Origin: PALSA-505 sp963762615
GTDB taxonomy: Bacteria; Actinomycetota; Actinomycetes; Streptosporangiales; Streptosporangiaceae
Length of the DNA: 64,000 bases
Assembly: GCA_963762615.1 (NCBI GenBank)
Contig: CAVXLG010000012.1
Location: 186,001 to 250,000 of the forward strand
Reading direction: 5' to 3'
Shown here: one piece after another, positions 39,051 through 48,463 of the stretch
Position numbering within the stretch: the first letter of the stretch is position 1
Layout of the letters: the number at the start of each line of letters is the position of its first letter
Position numbers and translations under genes: made by a program
The notes under the pieces: model-generated
Told to the model about the DNA's origin: nothing
The model's input: the letters and a program-made list of their open reading frames with translations, nothing else
Databases searched by the model: none

Positions 39051-39743
39051 TTATTCTTCGATGGCGCCGCCGATGCGTCGCAGATGCAGCCGGAAGGTGT
39101 ATGACGGGTCAGCGGCGCGGCGGGCCAGGTAGTCATCGAAGGCGGTCTGCTGGCGCAGTGTCTGACCCTCCCGGATCCGGCGGGCCTGGTCCCGCTCGGT
39201 CTGCCAGATCTGGTGCGCGGTGACCAGCACCTGCTCGGCGCGCTCTGCCGCGACGAACAACACTCCGTCGTCATCGGCGAAGACGATGTCCCCTGCGCTG
39301 ACCAGGTGCGGCCCGAACCGAGCGGTGACCAGTGCCCCAGGCTCCCGCTCGTCCAGCCGCACCGGCCCGCCCGGGTAGCTGCCGTAGCTGAAGACCGGAA
39401 GGCCGATCGCGGCGAGTTCCGGCGTGTCGCGGTGCAGGCCCCACACCACCAGGCCTGCCACTCCGGCGGCCTCAGCCTCCAGTACGGCCAGGTCGCCGAC
39501 GCAGGCCTCGTCCGAGCGGCCGCCGTTGTCGATGACCAGCACGTCGCCAGCTTCGGCGCGGCCGAATGCCTCCAGGAACACGTCCACACTGCCGTAATGC
39601 CGTACTGGCAGGACCCGCCCAGCGATCCGCTGGCCGGCCACGACCGCCCGGATTCCCGGATCGGCGGCCCGCACCGGAACATCACAGCGCAAGCAGGCAT
39701 CAGCCACCAGCGGTGTGGGCAGATCGGCGAACGCCTCCGGCAC
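39051..39743 (-). CDS. RraA-like / HMG aldolase family protein
   Basis: 230-aa RraA/menG-type fold, a group that includes 4-hydroxy-4-methyl-2-oxoglutarate aldolase and the RNase E regulator RraA. Motifs: PTPLVADACLRCDVPVRAAD, AEAGDVLVIDNGGRSDEACV, LVVWGLHRDTPEL, and VSAGDIVFADDDGVLFV. The GTG start has GGAGGT about 6 nt upstream. Aldolases need the DGG and R in this pattern, which are present, so an aldolase role is possible. Confidence 0.82.
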   Translation of the reverse strand: MPEAFADLPTPLVADACLRCDVPVRAADPGIRAVVAGQRIAGRVLPVRHYGSVDVFLEAFGRAEAGDVLVIDNGGRSDEACVGDLAVLEAEAAGVAGLVVWGLHRDTPELAAIGLPVFSYGSYPGGPVRLDEREPGALVTARFGPHLVSAGDIVFADDDGVLFVAAERAEQVLVTAHQIWQTERDQARRIREGQTLRQQTAFDDYLARRAADPSYTFRLHLRRIGGAIEE

Positions 39744-40001
39744 GGCGACCTCCCCGGTCTAGTACCCGGTACCGCGAGCGGCGCGCGCGTTCGGGCGGGT
39801 CCCATAATCCTACCGACGCCCGGACAGCGGCCATCTGTGCCAGCCGGCGGCCACAAGCCACTCCGTGTGAGCACCCGGCCAGGAAGGCGTGACGAGCTAT
39901 CCGCCGTTCGGCTCGGTTTCGCAGTGGGCGGCGTTTGAGTCGTGGCGTGGCCCGAAGGATCGTTCTGCGCTTCGCCCGTATCCTGCCCGCACCCGGCTGG
40001 C

Positions 40002-40649
40002 TCAGAGTTGGCGCCGCGCCAGCAGGTATGCGCGGCGCGTATCGACCTCACCCGGGTAGCTCACTCGCTCCAGCTTCATCTCGGTCTGGAAGCCCGCGCG
40101 ATCAATTGCGCCGACGATCTCGGGTGGCTGGTAGAAACGGAAGTTGACATCCACGGCATGCCCCCACCACTGGTCCAGGTGCCTCACCTCCGCGCCGATA
40201 TGAAAGGCGACCAGAAAAAGCCCGCCGGGCCGCAGCACCCGGTGGATCTCCCCGAAGGCCCGGGGCAGTTCCGCGGCCTCCAGATGAATGATCGAGTAGA
40301 ACGCAATGGCCGCCCCGAGCTCCCCCTCTGCCGCCGGCAGCTCCAGCATGTCGCCCACGCGGAACTCCGCCTGCGGGTAGTCCCGACGGGCGGCGGCGAT
40401 CATGGCCGGCGACAGGTCGATACCGACCGCTGCCACACCCCGGTCGGCGAGCCAGGCCGCGACGTGCCCCGGGCCGCACCCCAGATCGGCGATCGGCGCG
40501 CCGGCTTCAGCCTGCTCAGCCAGGCAGGCCAGCAGGGCCCGGTCCATCGGTTTACCGGCGAGCTCGTCGCGGAAGCCGGCCGCGTACGCCTCGGCGACGG
40601 CGTCATAACTACGGCGAACGGAATCATGCCGCGAGATCGCGCTATTCAT
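40002..40649 (-). CDS. Class I SAM-dependent methyltransferase
   Basis: 215-aa methyltransferase: N-terminal helix SVRRSYDAVAEAYAAGFRDE, SAM loop IADLGCGPGHVAAWLADRGV near 53-72, acidic strand VGIDLSPAMIAAARRDYP and IIHLEAAELPRAFGEIHRVLRPGGL. No clear Shine-Dalgarno box before ATG 40649; the larger open frame upstream is antisense to the SDR gene. Substrate unknown. Confidence 0.82.
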   Translation of the reverse strand: MNSAISRHDSVRRSYDAVAEAYAAGFRDELAGKPMDRALLACLAEQAEAGAPIADLGCGPGHVAAWLADRGVAAVGIDLSPAMIAAARRDYPQAEFRVGDMLELPAAEGELGAAIAFYSIIHLEAAELPRAFGEIHRVLRPGGLFLVAFHIGAEVRHLDQWWGHAVDVNFRFYQPPEIVGAIDRAGFQTEMKLERVSYPGEVDTRRAYLLARRQL

Positions 40650-40720
40650 GACCACAAGGCTGTCCGGCCGGCGCCCGCGAGGGACGGGCGGCTCACGCTC
40701 CAGCCCGGCCCGGTCACCGG

Positions 40721-41545
40721 TTACGCCTCGGGCGCGCAGGACGGCCCGAGCTCGGTGCCGGGCTCGGCGCGCGGGCTGCGTTCGCGCTGGTGATAACCGG
40801 CGGTCATGCCACCGTTGACCAGCAGCGCCGTCCCGGTGATGAAGTCCGCCTCGTCGCTGGCATAGAAGACCGCCGCGGCGGCAACGTCGCCGGGCTGGCC
40901 GATCCTGCCAATCGGCGGGACCGGCCAGTCTCCCGTCTCGGGGCGGTCCTGTTCCCCTGGCGGGGCCATGTGCCGCATCCCCGGCCAGGTGTCGCCCGGG
41001 CAGAGCACATTCGACCGCACACCGTCTGGGCCCGCGTCCAGCGCGAGCATCTTGCCGAGCATCACCACCGCCGCCTTCGACACCGAGTACAGCCCGATGG
41101 ACTGCTCGCCCCAGATACCCGCATCGGAGGCGATGTGGATCATGCAACCGCGGCCGCGGGCCAGATGCGGATGGGCGGCCTGCGCGTACAGGAAGTAGCC
41201 CCGCACGTTCACGTTCATCACGCGGTCGTAGTCGGCCAGGGGCATGTCAATTACCCTCTCCTCAATCCCGATCCCGGCGTTGTTGACCAGTACATCCAGG
41301 CCCCCAAGCCGCCCGACCGCCAAGTCAACCGAGCGGGCCACCGCAGCTGGATCGCCAGCGTCAGCTGCCACGAACCCGGCCTGTCCAGACCCACGCAGCG
41401 CCGCCTCCGCGCGACGGCCCAGCTCCTGGTCCCGCCCCGTTATCACCACGGCCGCGCCCTCGCGCAGGAACCTGTCCGCGATCGCATAGCCGATGCCGCT
41501 CGTACCGCCGGTGACCAGCGCGCGCTTGCCCTCTAGCCGTCCCAT
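40721..41545 (-). CDS. Short-chain dehydrogenase/reductase
   Basis: 274-aa SDR. TGGTSGIG cofactor loop at residues 12-19, NNAG motif (VNNAGIGIEE), catalytic S in HIASDAG, YSVSK catalytic Tyr-Lys, and GGMTAG at the C-terminus. Classical 3-oxoacyl-reductase-like architecture, NAD(P)-dependent; substrate unknown. ATG 41545 was chosen since the SDR begins MGRLEGKRAL; a longer start adds nine residues. Confidence 0.85.
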   Translation of the reverse strand: MGRLEGKRALVTGGTSGIGYAIADRFLREGAAVVITGRDQELGRRAEAALRGSGQAGFVAADAGDPAAVARSVDLAVGRLGGLDVLVNNAGIGIEERVIDMPLADYDRVMNVNVRGYFLYAQAAHPHLARGRGCMIHIASDAGIWGEQSIGLYSVSKAAVVMLGKMLALDAGPDGVRSNVLCPGDTWPGMRHMAPPGEQDRPETGDWPVPPIGRIGQPGDVAAAAVFYASDEADFITGTALLVNGGMTAGYHQRERSPRAEPGTELGPSCAPEA

Positions 41546-41590
41546 CCACCGCAGTCTGCCCGACAGGCTCACCGATTGCAGGCGGTGCCA

Positions 41591-41745
41591 TCAGCCGAGT
41601 GAGCCCGCCCCGGCAAGAGGGCGGAGTAGCTCATCGACATGTCCGCCGACCCCCAGGCGCCTGAGCCCCAACGCTCCGTAATCGGCCATCGCCTGCAACC
41701 ACGCGCGCAGGCCGTCGGCCATATCGGCGGCGATGCGCGCCTTAT
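41591..41745 (-). pseudogene. C-terminal coding relic of unknown family
   Basis: The frame DSDKARIAADMADGLRAWLQ then GALGLRRLGVGGHVDELLRP ends at a TGA (41591) and reads like protein, but is cut off upstream by an in-frame TAA. It is probably the last 50 residues of a lost gene. Family not recognised. Confidence 0.3.
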
Positions 41746-41916
41746 CTGAGTCGAGGGTCGGTTACGCTCCGTGAGCAGAAGCGCCCGGTGATCAGCAGGT
41801 ATGATGCTCAGCGGCCAGGCGCTGGCGACGACTTTGGGCCAGTGGATCGTCCTTGCTGGTGGCGGGCCGCGGCAACCGGTCCCGGTCGCTGTCAAGCAAC
41901 CTGTCAGGAGGTCATC

Positions 41917-42561
41917 GTGTCGCAGGTCCGGGTGCACAACTTCTCGGTGTCGCTGGATGGATTCGGCACCGGCGAGGGGCAAAGCCTGGATGCCCCGTTC
42001 GGACATGCGGGAACCCGGCTGCACGAGTGGTTCTTCCCGACTCGTACCTTCCGCGCCATGCAGGGCCATCCCGGCGGCAGCACCGGCATCGACGACGCTT
42101 TCGCCAGCGCTTGGGCCCCGGGCATCGGCGCCGAGATCATGGGGCGGGGCAAGTTCGGCCCGCACCATGGACCCTGGCCGGACCAGGAGTGGAACGGATG
42201 GTGGGGAGACACCCCGCCGTTCCACACCCCGGTCTTTGTTCTCACCCACCATCCCCGGCCCGCCGTCCAGATGAACGGCGGCACCACGTTTGACTTCCTC
42301 GACGCCAGCCCCGCCCGGGCGCTTGAGCAGGCGCGCCAGGCCGCCGCGGGCGGGGATGTCCGCATCGGCGGCGGCCCGTCCACCATCCGCGAATTCCTGG
42401 CCGCCGGCCTGATCGACTACCTGCACATCGTCGTGGTGCCGATCGTGCTGGGCCGCGGGGAGCGGCTCTGGGACGGTCTGGAGGGGCTCGAAGACCGTTT
42501 CCGGATTGAGGCCGTGAACAGTCCCAGCGGTGTCACCCACGTCACCCTCAGCCGGCGGTAA
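41917..42561 (+). CDS. Dihydrofolate-reductase-like (RibD C-terminal fold) protein, copy 2
   Basis: 214 aa, clearly homologous to the protein at 37782 along its whole length (VRVHNFSVSLDGFGTGEGQS, IGAEIMGRGKFGPHHGPWPD, RIGGGPSTIREFLAAGLIDY, LSRR end). The GTG start has AGGAGG 6 nt upstream. The two copies are separated by 3.5 kb, differ at many positions, and share no flanking DNA that I can see, so they are old duplicates or independent acquisitions. Confidence 0.84.
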   Translation: MSQVRVHNFSVSLDGFGTGEGQSLDAPFGHAGTRLHEWFFPTRTFRAMQGHPGGSTGIDDAFASAWAPGIGAEIMGRGKFGPHHGPWPDQEWNGWWGDTPPFHTPVFVLTHHPRPAVQMNGGTTFDFLDASPARALEQARQAAAGGDVRIGGGPSTIREFLAAGLIDYLHIVVVPIVLGRGERLWDGLEGLEDRFRIEAVNSPSGVTHVTLSRR

Positions 42562-42989
42562 CGGCCGGCAGCGTGGCAGGGCGCGAGGCAGGGCGCCGGC
42601 CAAAGCCGTTCAGCACCTCATGATCGTTCGCAGTAGGCGATCTGGCCGACGGCGTGAAAGCGCAGGGCAGCGGCGATGCTGGCATGGCCGGCCAAGGGCA
42701 AGCTGGTCAAAACTAGCCAAGGCTTATTTCCCGGCCGCGAGCCGAACAGCCGTTCGGGCGTGGTAACGACAGTCACTCTGGCGATCCAGGTTGCCGCCCA
42801 GATCGGCGGGTAGGCACGACGATATTCGAGGTCTGCCAGCTCGATGTCGCCAGTTCTCGCCCGGCCGGGCGTGTGAGTGACCTGACCCTTTGACCGAGTG
42901 GGGTTCGCTCGGGCGAAGAGTTGTGGCCTGCCGGTTTACGGGCGGCGACCGGTGAATTTGCGCACTAAAGGGCTCGTGATCCGGTCGGC
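42562..42989. other. 428-bp intergenic region, nothing recognised
   Basis: Only short frames without motifs. Probably a scar of lost genes, and it should include the terminator of the convergent tetR gene. Confidence 0.35.
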
Positions 42990-43556
42990 TTACGGGTCAG
43001 CTTTGAGCCCAGTGAATACAAGGTCGTACAGGGTGCGCGCCCGAGCTTTCCAATCGGTTGCAGGGTCGATCTCCCACAAGCCTGCCAAGGCGAGGATAAC
43101 GTCATCTGGATCAAGTCCGGCGCGTACGACGCCCGCCTGCCCGGCGGCGGCCAGCACTTTACCCAGCGCCGCTACGATCGGAGAATACGTTTCCTCAAAC
43201 AGCGCAGAGCCAGGGCTGGCGGCGGCCCGGATCGCCTGGCCAAGCCCGTGTTTGGTCATTGCGTACTGAGCGAGGCGGGCCACCCATTCGCGCAGCGCGT
43301 CGCCTGGTTCACGTTCGGCTAGCAGTTGGTCGGCGGTGCTGACGAGTTGCCGGACCTCGTGTCTGTACACCTCCAGGACGAGGCTCTCCCGTGTGGGGAA
43401 GTGCCGGTAGAGCGTGGCGTTGGCGACGCCCGCGCGCTTGGCGATGGCGTTGAGTGACACCTCGCTCGACTCGGTCAGCGCGGCGAGCGCGACAGCAAGG
43501 ATCGCTTCTCGGTTCTGGGCAGCATCCGACCGCCGTCTGCGGGTTGCTCCGGCCAC
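42990..43556 (-). CDS. TetR-family repressor divergent from a SnoaL-like gene
   Basis: 188 aa. HTH: AAQNREAILAVALAALTESS then SLNAIAKRAGVANATLYRHF (residues 36-55). GTG 43556 has GGAG 8 nt upstream; a longer frame exists. A perfect 12-bp inverted repeat lies at 43582-43620 between it and the SnoaL-like gene. The ligand domain has no recognisable ligand signature. Confidence 0.85.
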   Translation of the reverse strand: MAGATRRRRSDAAQNREAILAVALAALTESSEVSLNAIAKRAGVANATLYRHFPTRESLVLEVYRHEVRQLVSTADQLLAEREPGDALREWVARLAQYAMTKHGLGQAIRAAASPGSALFEETYSPIVAALGKVLAAAGQAGVVRAGLDPDDVILALAGLWEIDPATDWKARARTLYDLVFTGLKADP

Positions 43557-43581
43557 GTCAGGACTCCAGCTTGCTAAGCGA

Positions 43582-43620
43582 GGAGTTCCCCGGTTATTGT
43601 GAGTAACGCCGGGGAACTCC
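43582..43620. promoter_or_regulatory. Probable TetR operator (perfect inverted repeat)
   Basis: GGAGTTCCCCGG (43582-43593) and CCGGGGAACTCC (43609-43620) form a perfect 12-bp inverted repeat with a 15-bp spacer, in the 132-bp gap between divergent tetR and SnoaL genes. A third half-site GAGTTCCCCGG lies near 43668. Confidence 0.65.
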
Positions 43621-43688
43621 CCGGAACTGGTTCCCATGTTACGTACGAGGCCAGCCAGTCGTCGTCTGAGTTCCCCGGAGAGCCGCTC

Positions 43689-44153
43689 ATGGCTGTTCAC
43701 ACCGAGATCAGTCCCGCCGAGGCCGCGGACCGCCTCGCCATCCGCGAGTTGTTCGATGCCTACGCTCACTGCGCCGACCGACGCGATGCCGAGGGGCAGA
43801 AGGCCTTGTTCACGACCGACACCCGCTTCGCCGTCTACATGAGCGGCCCGGACACCGAGCCGACCTACGTCCTCGAAGGCCGCGAGGCACTCACGCCCGT
43901 CTTCGAGGCCCTGAACCAGTACGAGGCAACGACTCATTTCAACGGGCAAAGCACCGTGGTGCTCGACGGCGCGCGGGCCTCCGGCGAGAGCTACACGATC
44001 GCGCATCACCTCCTCACCGCCGACGGCGAGCGCAAGATCATGATCGCATCGCTGCGCTACCTCGACACATTCGTCAAGACCGGCGATGCGTGGCTGTTCG
44101 CTGAGCGCAACCTCATCCTCGACTGGAGCGAGACCCGGCCGTCGGCCCCGTGA
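43689..44153 (+). CDS. SnoaL/NTF2-like protein
   Basis: 154-aa NTF2-fold protein: ADRLAIRELFDAYAHCADRR, then TRFAVYMSGPDTEPTYVLEG and HFNGQSTVVLDG. Typical of small secondary-metabolism or detoxification proteins with no confirmed activity. ATG 43689 follows GGAGAGC. Probably repressed by the divergent TetR. Confidence 0.8.
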   Translation: MAVHTEISPAEAADRLAIRELFDAYAHCADRRDAEGQKALFTTDTRFAVYMSGPDTEPTYVLEGREALTPVFEALNQYEATTHFNGQSTVVLDGARASGESYTIAHHLLTADGERKIMIASLRYLDTFVKTGDAWLFAERNLILDWSETRPSAP

Positions 44154-44252
44154 GGTGCCGAGCGCGCGGTGGACAGATACGCCCGGGCGGTGTCGCCGTG
44201 GCGGTCACGGCCAGGCATCTGAACAGTCAACACCTGCGGCTCGTGTCTAGCC

Positions 44253-44535
44253 ATGACGGCCTTCAATATCGACCGCTTCACCACCTCGGGCGCACCCGAC
44301 CTGGCCTTCGGCACCCGCGGCGAGATCACCACCACGTTCCCGCAGACCACCCTCGGCGCCAGGGCGACGACTGGACCGCGATTCTCTATGACACGGGCAC
44401 GTTCAAGGCACCCCGAATCCCCTGACGCCCATCCGTTCGGGCGTGCTGCCGCGCCTGCACCGCTTCAAAGACCTGGGAATGGGTCGCGGCGTTCGCTGAC
44501 GACGGCACGGCCACCCACGAGTCCATCCGTGTCAC
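44253..44535 (+). pseudogene. Frameshifted coding relic of unknown family
   Basis: MTAFNIDRFTTSGAPDLAFG in one frame continues as QGDDWTAILYDTGTFKAPRI in another, and WEWVAAFADDGTATHESIRV in a third. Each piece is coding-like, with stops between them. Family not identified. Confidence 0.3.
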
Positions 44536-44664
44536 CCGGCACGGCCCCTGACGAACTTCCCGAATACCGGGGAGGCGCTTCGATGTGCTGCGATCGGCGA
44601 GCGTCACAACCCTCCGTTCGTGCCGAGCGCTGACCCGGCCACCTGCAAACGTAGGGAGATTGGC

Positions 44665-46178
44665 ATGTCTGACCTGCCCGAGACCGCTGACGTGGTCATC
44701 GTCGGGGGCGGCTCCGCCGGCGCTGTCCTGGCCGCCCGCCTGAGCCAGGACCCCGCGCGGACGGTCCTGCTGCTGGAAGCGGGTCCCGCCTACGCGCCGG
44801 ACGCGTTCCCGCCCGCGCTGCTTGACGCGCGCATTCTCGACGACCCACAGCACGACTGGGGGTATACCGCCCGGGCCACCGACCAGGCGCCGAGCATCCG
44901 GGCCTCGCGGGGCAAGGTGCTCGGTGGCAGTTCGGCGGTGAACGCGGGGGTCGCGATCCGGCCGCGGCCCGCTGACTTCGCCAAGTGGGGCGCGCACGGC
45001 GCCGACGGCTGGTCCTTCGCCGACGTGCTGCCGGCGTTCAAGCTGATGGAGAACAACCCAGGCGGGGAGGACGCCTACCACGGCCGGACCGGGCCGCTGC
45101 CGGTCCGCCAGCTCACCGACGAGGAACTGACGCCATCGCAGGCGGGGTTCATCGGCGCGGCCGTCACGCACGGGTTCAAGCGGGTGCGCGACTTCAACGG
45201 CGCCGACCAGGACGGCGTAAGCGGCCACTCGGTCAACGTGGTCAACGGCATCAGGGAGAACGCGGCGATAGTGTTCCTGACCGCCGACGTCCGCCGCCGG
45301 CCCAACCTGACAATCCGCGGTGACGTCACCATCGACCGCGTGCTGTTCGACGGAACGGCCGCCACCGGGGTGGTGACCGCGGACGGCACGGTGTACCGAG
45401 CCGGGGAGGTGATCTTGTCAGCCGGCAGCTACGGCAGCCCAGCCATCCTGCTGCGCTCCGGCGTCGGGCCGGCCGATCAGCTGACCGCCCTGGGCATCGG
45501 CGTCGTCGCCGACCTGCCGGTCGGCAGGCGGCTGCTGGATCACCCGTACTTTCACACCGCCCACGCGCTGGCTCCCGGGCACCTGGAGATGACCCCGGCG
45601 GTCGGCGCGATCCTGTGGGCGGCCTCCAGCGAGGCCGCGCCCGGCGAGCTGGACCTGAACATCACGGCAACCCACCTGATTCCCCCCTCTTACAGTCCCA
45701 CCGGCGGAGTGATCGCGCTGTCCACCTCGGTGGTCCTGCCCGAGTCCACCGGGACGCTGAAGCTGGCCAGCCGCGACCCCGGCGTCGCCCCGCTGATCGA
45801 CTGCAACTTCCTTGCCACCGGCCGTGACGCCCGCCGGATGCTGGAAGGCGTCAAGCTCGCCCGCGACTTCGCCCGAAGCCCGGACCTCGCCTCCCTCACC
45901 GCCGGCGAGCTGACCCCCGGCGACGCGGTCGCCGACGACAGCGCCCTGGCCGCGTTCATCGCCGGCAACCTGGCCACCTACTACCACCCAAGCTCCACCG
46001 CCCCCATGGGCGGGCCGCCGACCCGCAGGCCGTCGTAGACCCGGTCGGCGCCGTCAAGGGGACCAGCAGACTGCGGGTCGTCGATGCCTCGATCATCCCC
46101 GACACCCCGTCCACGGTCCTCAACCTCACCGTCATGATGCTGGCCGAACGCATCTACCAGCGCGTCTACCAGGCCTAA
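44665..46178 (+). pseudogene. GMC-family FAD oxidoreductase, frameshifted near the 3' end
   Basis: N-terminal FAD motif DVVIVGGGSAGAVLAARLSQ, then RGKVLGGSSAVNAGVAIRPR and AGEVILSAGSYGSPAILLRS (GMC signatures), with C-terminal PSSTAPMGG. Around 46005-46020 the frame breaks and the expected ending RLRVVDASIIPDTPSTVLNL then AERIYQRVYQA is in a different frame to the stop at 46178. A single-base loss in GGGCGGGCCGCCGAC would account for it. Corrected length about 504 aa. The active-site His lies in the STAPMGG region, so it is next to the break. Confidence 0.75.
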
Positions 46179-46253
46179 GGCGACCATGACAGACACCGGG
46201 AACCGCAGCCGCCACCGCCCAGCGATCACGCTGGCGGCGTAATCCCGCCGGAA

Positions 46254-46287
46254 CCCCTTGACGTCAGGACAGCCTGACGTCAAGGGG
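46254..46287. terminator. Strong hairpin after the GMC gene
   Basis: CCCCTTGACGTCAGG (46254-46268) and its perfect complement (46273-46287) pair around a 4-nt loop ACAG. No T-run follows, so a factor-independent terminator of actinobacterial type or a mobile-element end are both possible. Confidence 0.5.
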
Positions 46288-46359
46288 TGGGGCCATGCCG
46301 ACACCGGCCAGTCTCGAGCAGCAGCACACCCTCGCCACCGCGCGCCCGATCGCGGGTCG

Positions 46360-46560
46360 GTGAAGGTCATCAACGTCTTCCTCGGCTGGACCTACGTCGG
46401 ATGGGTGGCCGCGCTGGCGCTGGCGGCCCGGGACCGGCGGCCTCGCACTGACGTCCCTCCCGCCAGGGACCGCGCCGGAGCCAAGCACCCTGCGGGAGCC
46501 GGGCAGCCCGGCAAAGCCAACGACCGCGTGGGAGCGGGAGCCGCGCGTAAGCCCGGCTCT
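46360..46560 (+). pseudogene. Superinfection-immunity-protein C-terminal relic
   Basis: VKVINVFLGWTYVGWVAALA and LAARDRRPRTD match the C-terminal transmembrane segment (NxFLGWTxxGWVxALxxAxxD) of the superinfection immunity family. Most of the N-terminus is missing. The frame runs on through a proline/arginine-rich region without homology. Confidence 0.5.
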
Positions 46561-46760
46561 GCGCCCGCCCCGGGAACCAGGCCCCGTCGCGCGGCGGCGA
46601 GCCGGATGTATCACCATCAGGGCGGCCCGCTCTGCTATAGCGAGGGCCGGTCGGTAGGTGTCGGCGAGCTGACAGCAGCTGTCAGCGGGGTGACTGCCAG
46701 CCCTCGTGCCGTTCGGCAACCTGACCGTGGAAGGCTCAGCGAAGCGCAGGGAGGTGCGTC

Positions 46761-47171
46761 ATGTCGTGGGAGGACCATCACCGTCGTGCGCGTGTCGTAG
46801 ACGGCGTGCTGCACGACGTCGCCGCCAGCCGGGACGGGCAGATACCGGCCCGGTGGTGGCCGGAGATCCAGGCGGCGTTCGGCGGCGACGGTCGCTTCGC
46901 GGGGGCGCTATATCACCGGTGGTTTGCCGCGCTGACCGCCCGCCTGGACGCAGTGCTGGAGGCGCGGCCCGCTGACCTGCCGGATGCAGCGGCACAAGCT
47001 GCCCGGCTGCTAGCGCTGGAGCGCCCAACGCTGTTCGGTCTTCTGTCGGCCTACGCCAGCCACCCCGTGCTGGCTGCGGCGCGCGAACGTGAGAAGGACT
47101 CCCTGGCGTGGGCGCCCGGTGCGCAGCTGGCCGCGCTGGCACCACAGCCGGCGGCGGCGCCGGCCGCGTGA
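46761..47171 (+). CDS. 136-aa hypothetical protein
   Basis: MSWEDHHRRARVVDGVLHDV, WWPEIQAAFGGDGRFAGALY, and a long helical alanine-rich tail ending PAA. GGAGGT lies 6 nt upstream of ATG 46761, a strong ribosome-binding site. No family recognised. Confidence 0.65.
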   Translation: MSWEDHHRRARVVDGVLHDVAASRDGQIPARWWPEIQAAFGGDGRFAGALYHRWFAALTARLDAVLEARPADLPDAAAQAARLLALERPTLFGLLSAYASHPVLAAAREREKDSLAWAPGAQLAALAPQPAAAPAA

Positions 47172-47194
47172 CTGCCCAGCCCAACGACCGGGTC

Positions 47195-47415
47195 ACCGGG
47201 CGATGTTCAGCAGCGGACGCCCGCGAGCCGGCCGGGCCGGGCGATGGATCGGCGCAGGCCGGGAGTGACGCACCAGCCGCGCATCACTGTCGCCAGCTCG
47301 GCTCGGAGTCAGTGCGTGACGGACAGCCGGCAGGACACGCCCGGCTCCGCGGCGCCCATGCCCGCCGCGCGAACGCCTGCCTCGCGCGGAACCGGCAGCC
47401 AGCAGGCCGATTGAC
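47195..47415. repeat. 221-bp direct repeat, left copy
   Basis: Nearly identical, without indels, to 54409-54629. It starts ACCGGGCGATGTTCAGCAGC and ends CAGGCCGATTGAC. It has no gene with good start signals. Together with the right copy it flanks a 7-kb block of mobile DNA. Confidence 0.85.
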
Positions 47416-47770
47416 CCGACTTGGGCCAAGTTTTTGGCCTCGAGTGACTCCGCGCGGCCCTGACCTGGGGGGTTGCCGGTTGCGGCACGTGGAATTGCGC
47501 ACCAATTCCGGGTCGTAGGTGGGCCTGGTGGCCGTGTACATGTGCACTATGAAGACGGCGTCAGGCAATACTCGGCGTACAGGTCGTGCACTCAGCCCAT
47601 TAGCCGGGGATCCTTCACGGCGTCCTTGACCGCATCCACCGGTACTGAGGTGCGCACTAGCTGGCCCAGCTCGGGTCTGAGTGTGACGGCGGCGGGCTTG
47701 GCTGCGGATGTTCGCCGGGGAGCAGCCGCGCTACGCTCTACCTGCATCCTGCTAGGGGGAGGTGCCGGTG
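47416..47770. other. 355-bp intergenic region, nothing recognised
   Basis: No gene. GGCCAA-gttt-TTGGCC at about 47425-47440 is a small hairpin. The region includes the promoter of the DUF1707 gene. Confidence 0.35.
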
Positions 47771-48463
47771 ATGACAGGACCGCAAGACCCGGCAGCGGCG
47801 GGCGGTGACCGGCTGCGGGCAGGCCACGCTGACCGCGAGCAGGTAATCGAGGCGCTGAAGAACGCGTTCGTGCACGGACGGCTGACCGAGGACGAACTCG
47901 ATACACGGGCGGGCCAGGCGCTGGCCGCGCGGACCTACGCGGAGCTGGCCGCCCTCACCGCCGACATCCCGCCCGCCCCAGCCCGAGCCGCCCCGGCCCG
48001 CCCGACCGCCCCGGTCCGCCCGACCGCCCCGGCCCGGCGCCGGCCGCTGGCCAGGGCGGCTGCCGGGTCGGGCGGCTGCCTGGCCATCGCCTTCGCGGCC
48101 ATGCAGCTCCACCGCCTCGCCGATCCGGGCAACACCCCTGGCACCCTCCCCGGGTCCTTGGCGCTCCCGAGCTTCCTGGTGGCCCTTACTGCCGTATTCG
48201 CGGCACTGTTCATCGTGATCGTCGGGGTGGGAACCGCGGTGGAGCAACGACGCTCCCGCAGGCAACTGCCGCCCCGGCCGGGGGCGGGTGGCCACGTCCT
48301 TGAAGGGGATCGGCGCGGCGACACCGGCGATGGCCCAGTTCCCCCCACCGGCCAGAACCGCGCTGACCTGCGCGCTCACAGGTCACGGCAGGACCGGCGG
48401 CGCGTTCCCGTCCGGGTCGGCCGGGCACAGGGTGGCGCCAGGCCGACGCCGGGCGTGGTCTGA
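47771..48463 (+). CDS. DUF1707 domain membrane protein
   Basis: 230 aa. The DUF1707 core is at residues 16-65: AGHADREQVIEALKNAFVHG, RLTEDELDTRAGQALAARTY, AELAALTADIP. A Pro/Ala linker then two hydrophobic segments (CLAIAFAAMQLH and LPSFLVALTAVFAALFIVIV) follow. The arginine-rich C-terminus resembles other actinobacterial forms of this family, whose role is unknown. ATG 47771 has GGGGAGG about 8 nt upstream. It lies just 5' of the group II intron. Confidence 0.82.
   Translation: MTGPQDPAAAGGDRLRAGHADREQVIEALKNAFVHGRLTEDELDTRAGQALAARTYAELAALTADIPPAPARAAPARPTAPVRPTAPARRRPLARAAAGSGGCLAIAFAAMQLHRLADPGNTPGTLPGSLALPSFLVALTAVFAALFIVIVGVGTAVEQRRSRRQLPPRPGAGGHVLEGDRRGDTGDGPVPPTGQNRADLRAHRSRQDRRRVPVRVGRAQGGARPTPGVV

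Noticed and set aside
47284..47568. Minus-strand frame inside the 221-bp repeat as a transposase
   Set aside because: The shared part is about 45 codons with Arg/Ala/Pro bias, no start signal and no known catalytic residues.
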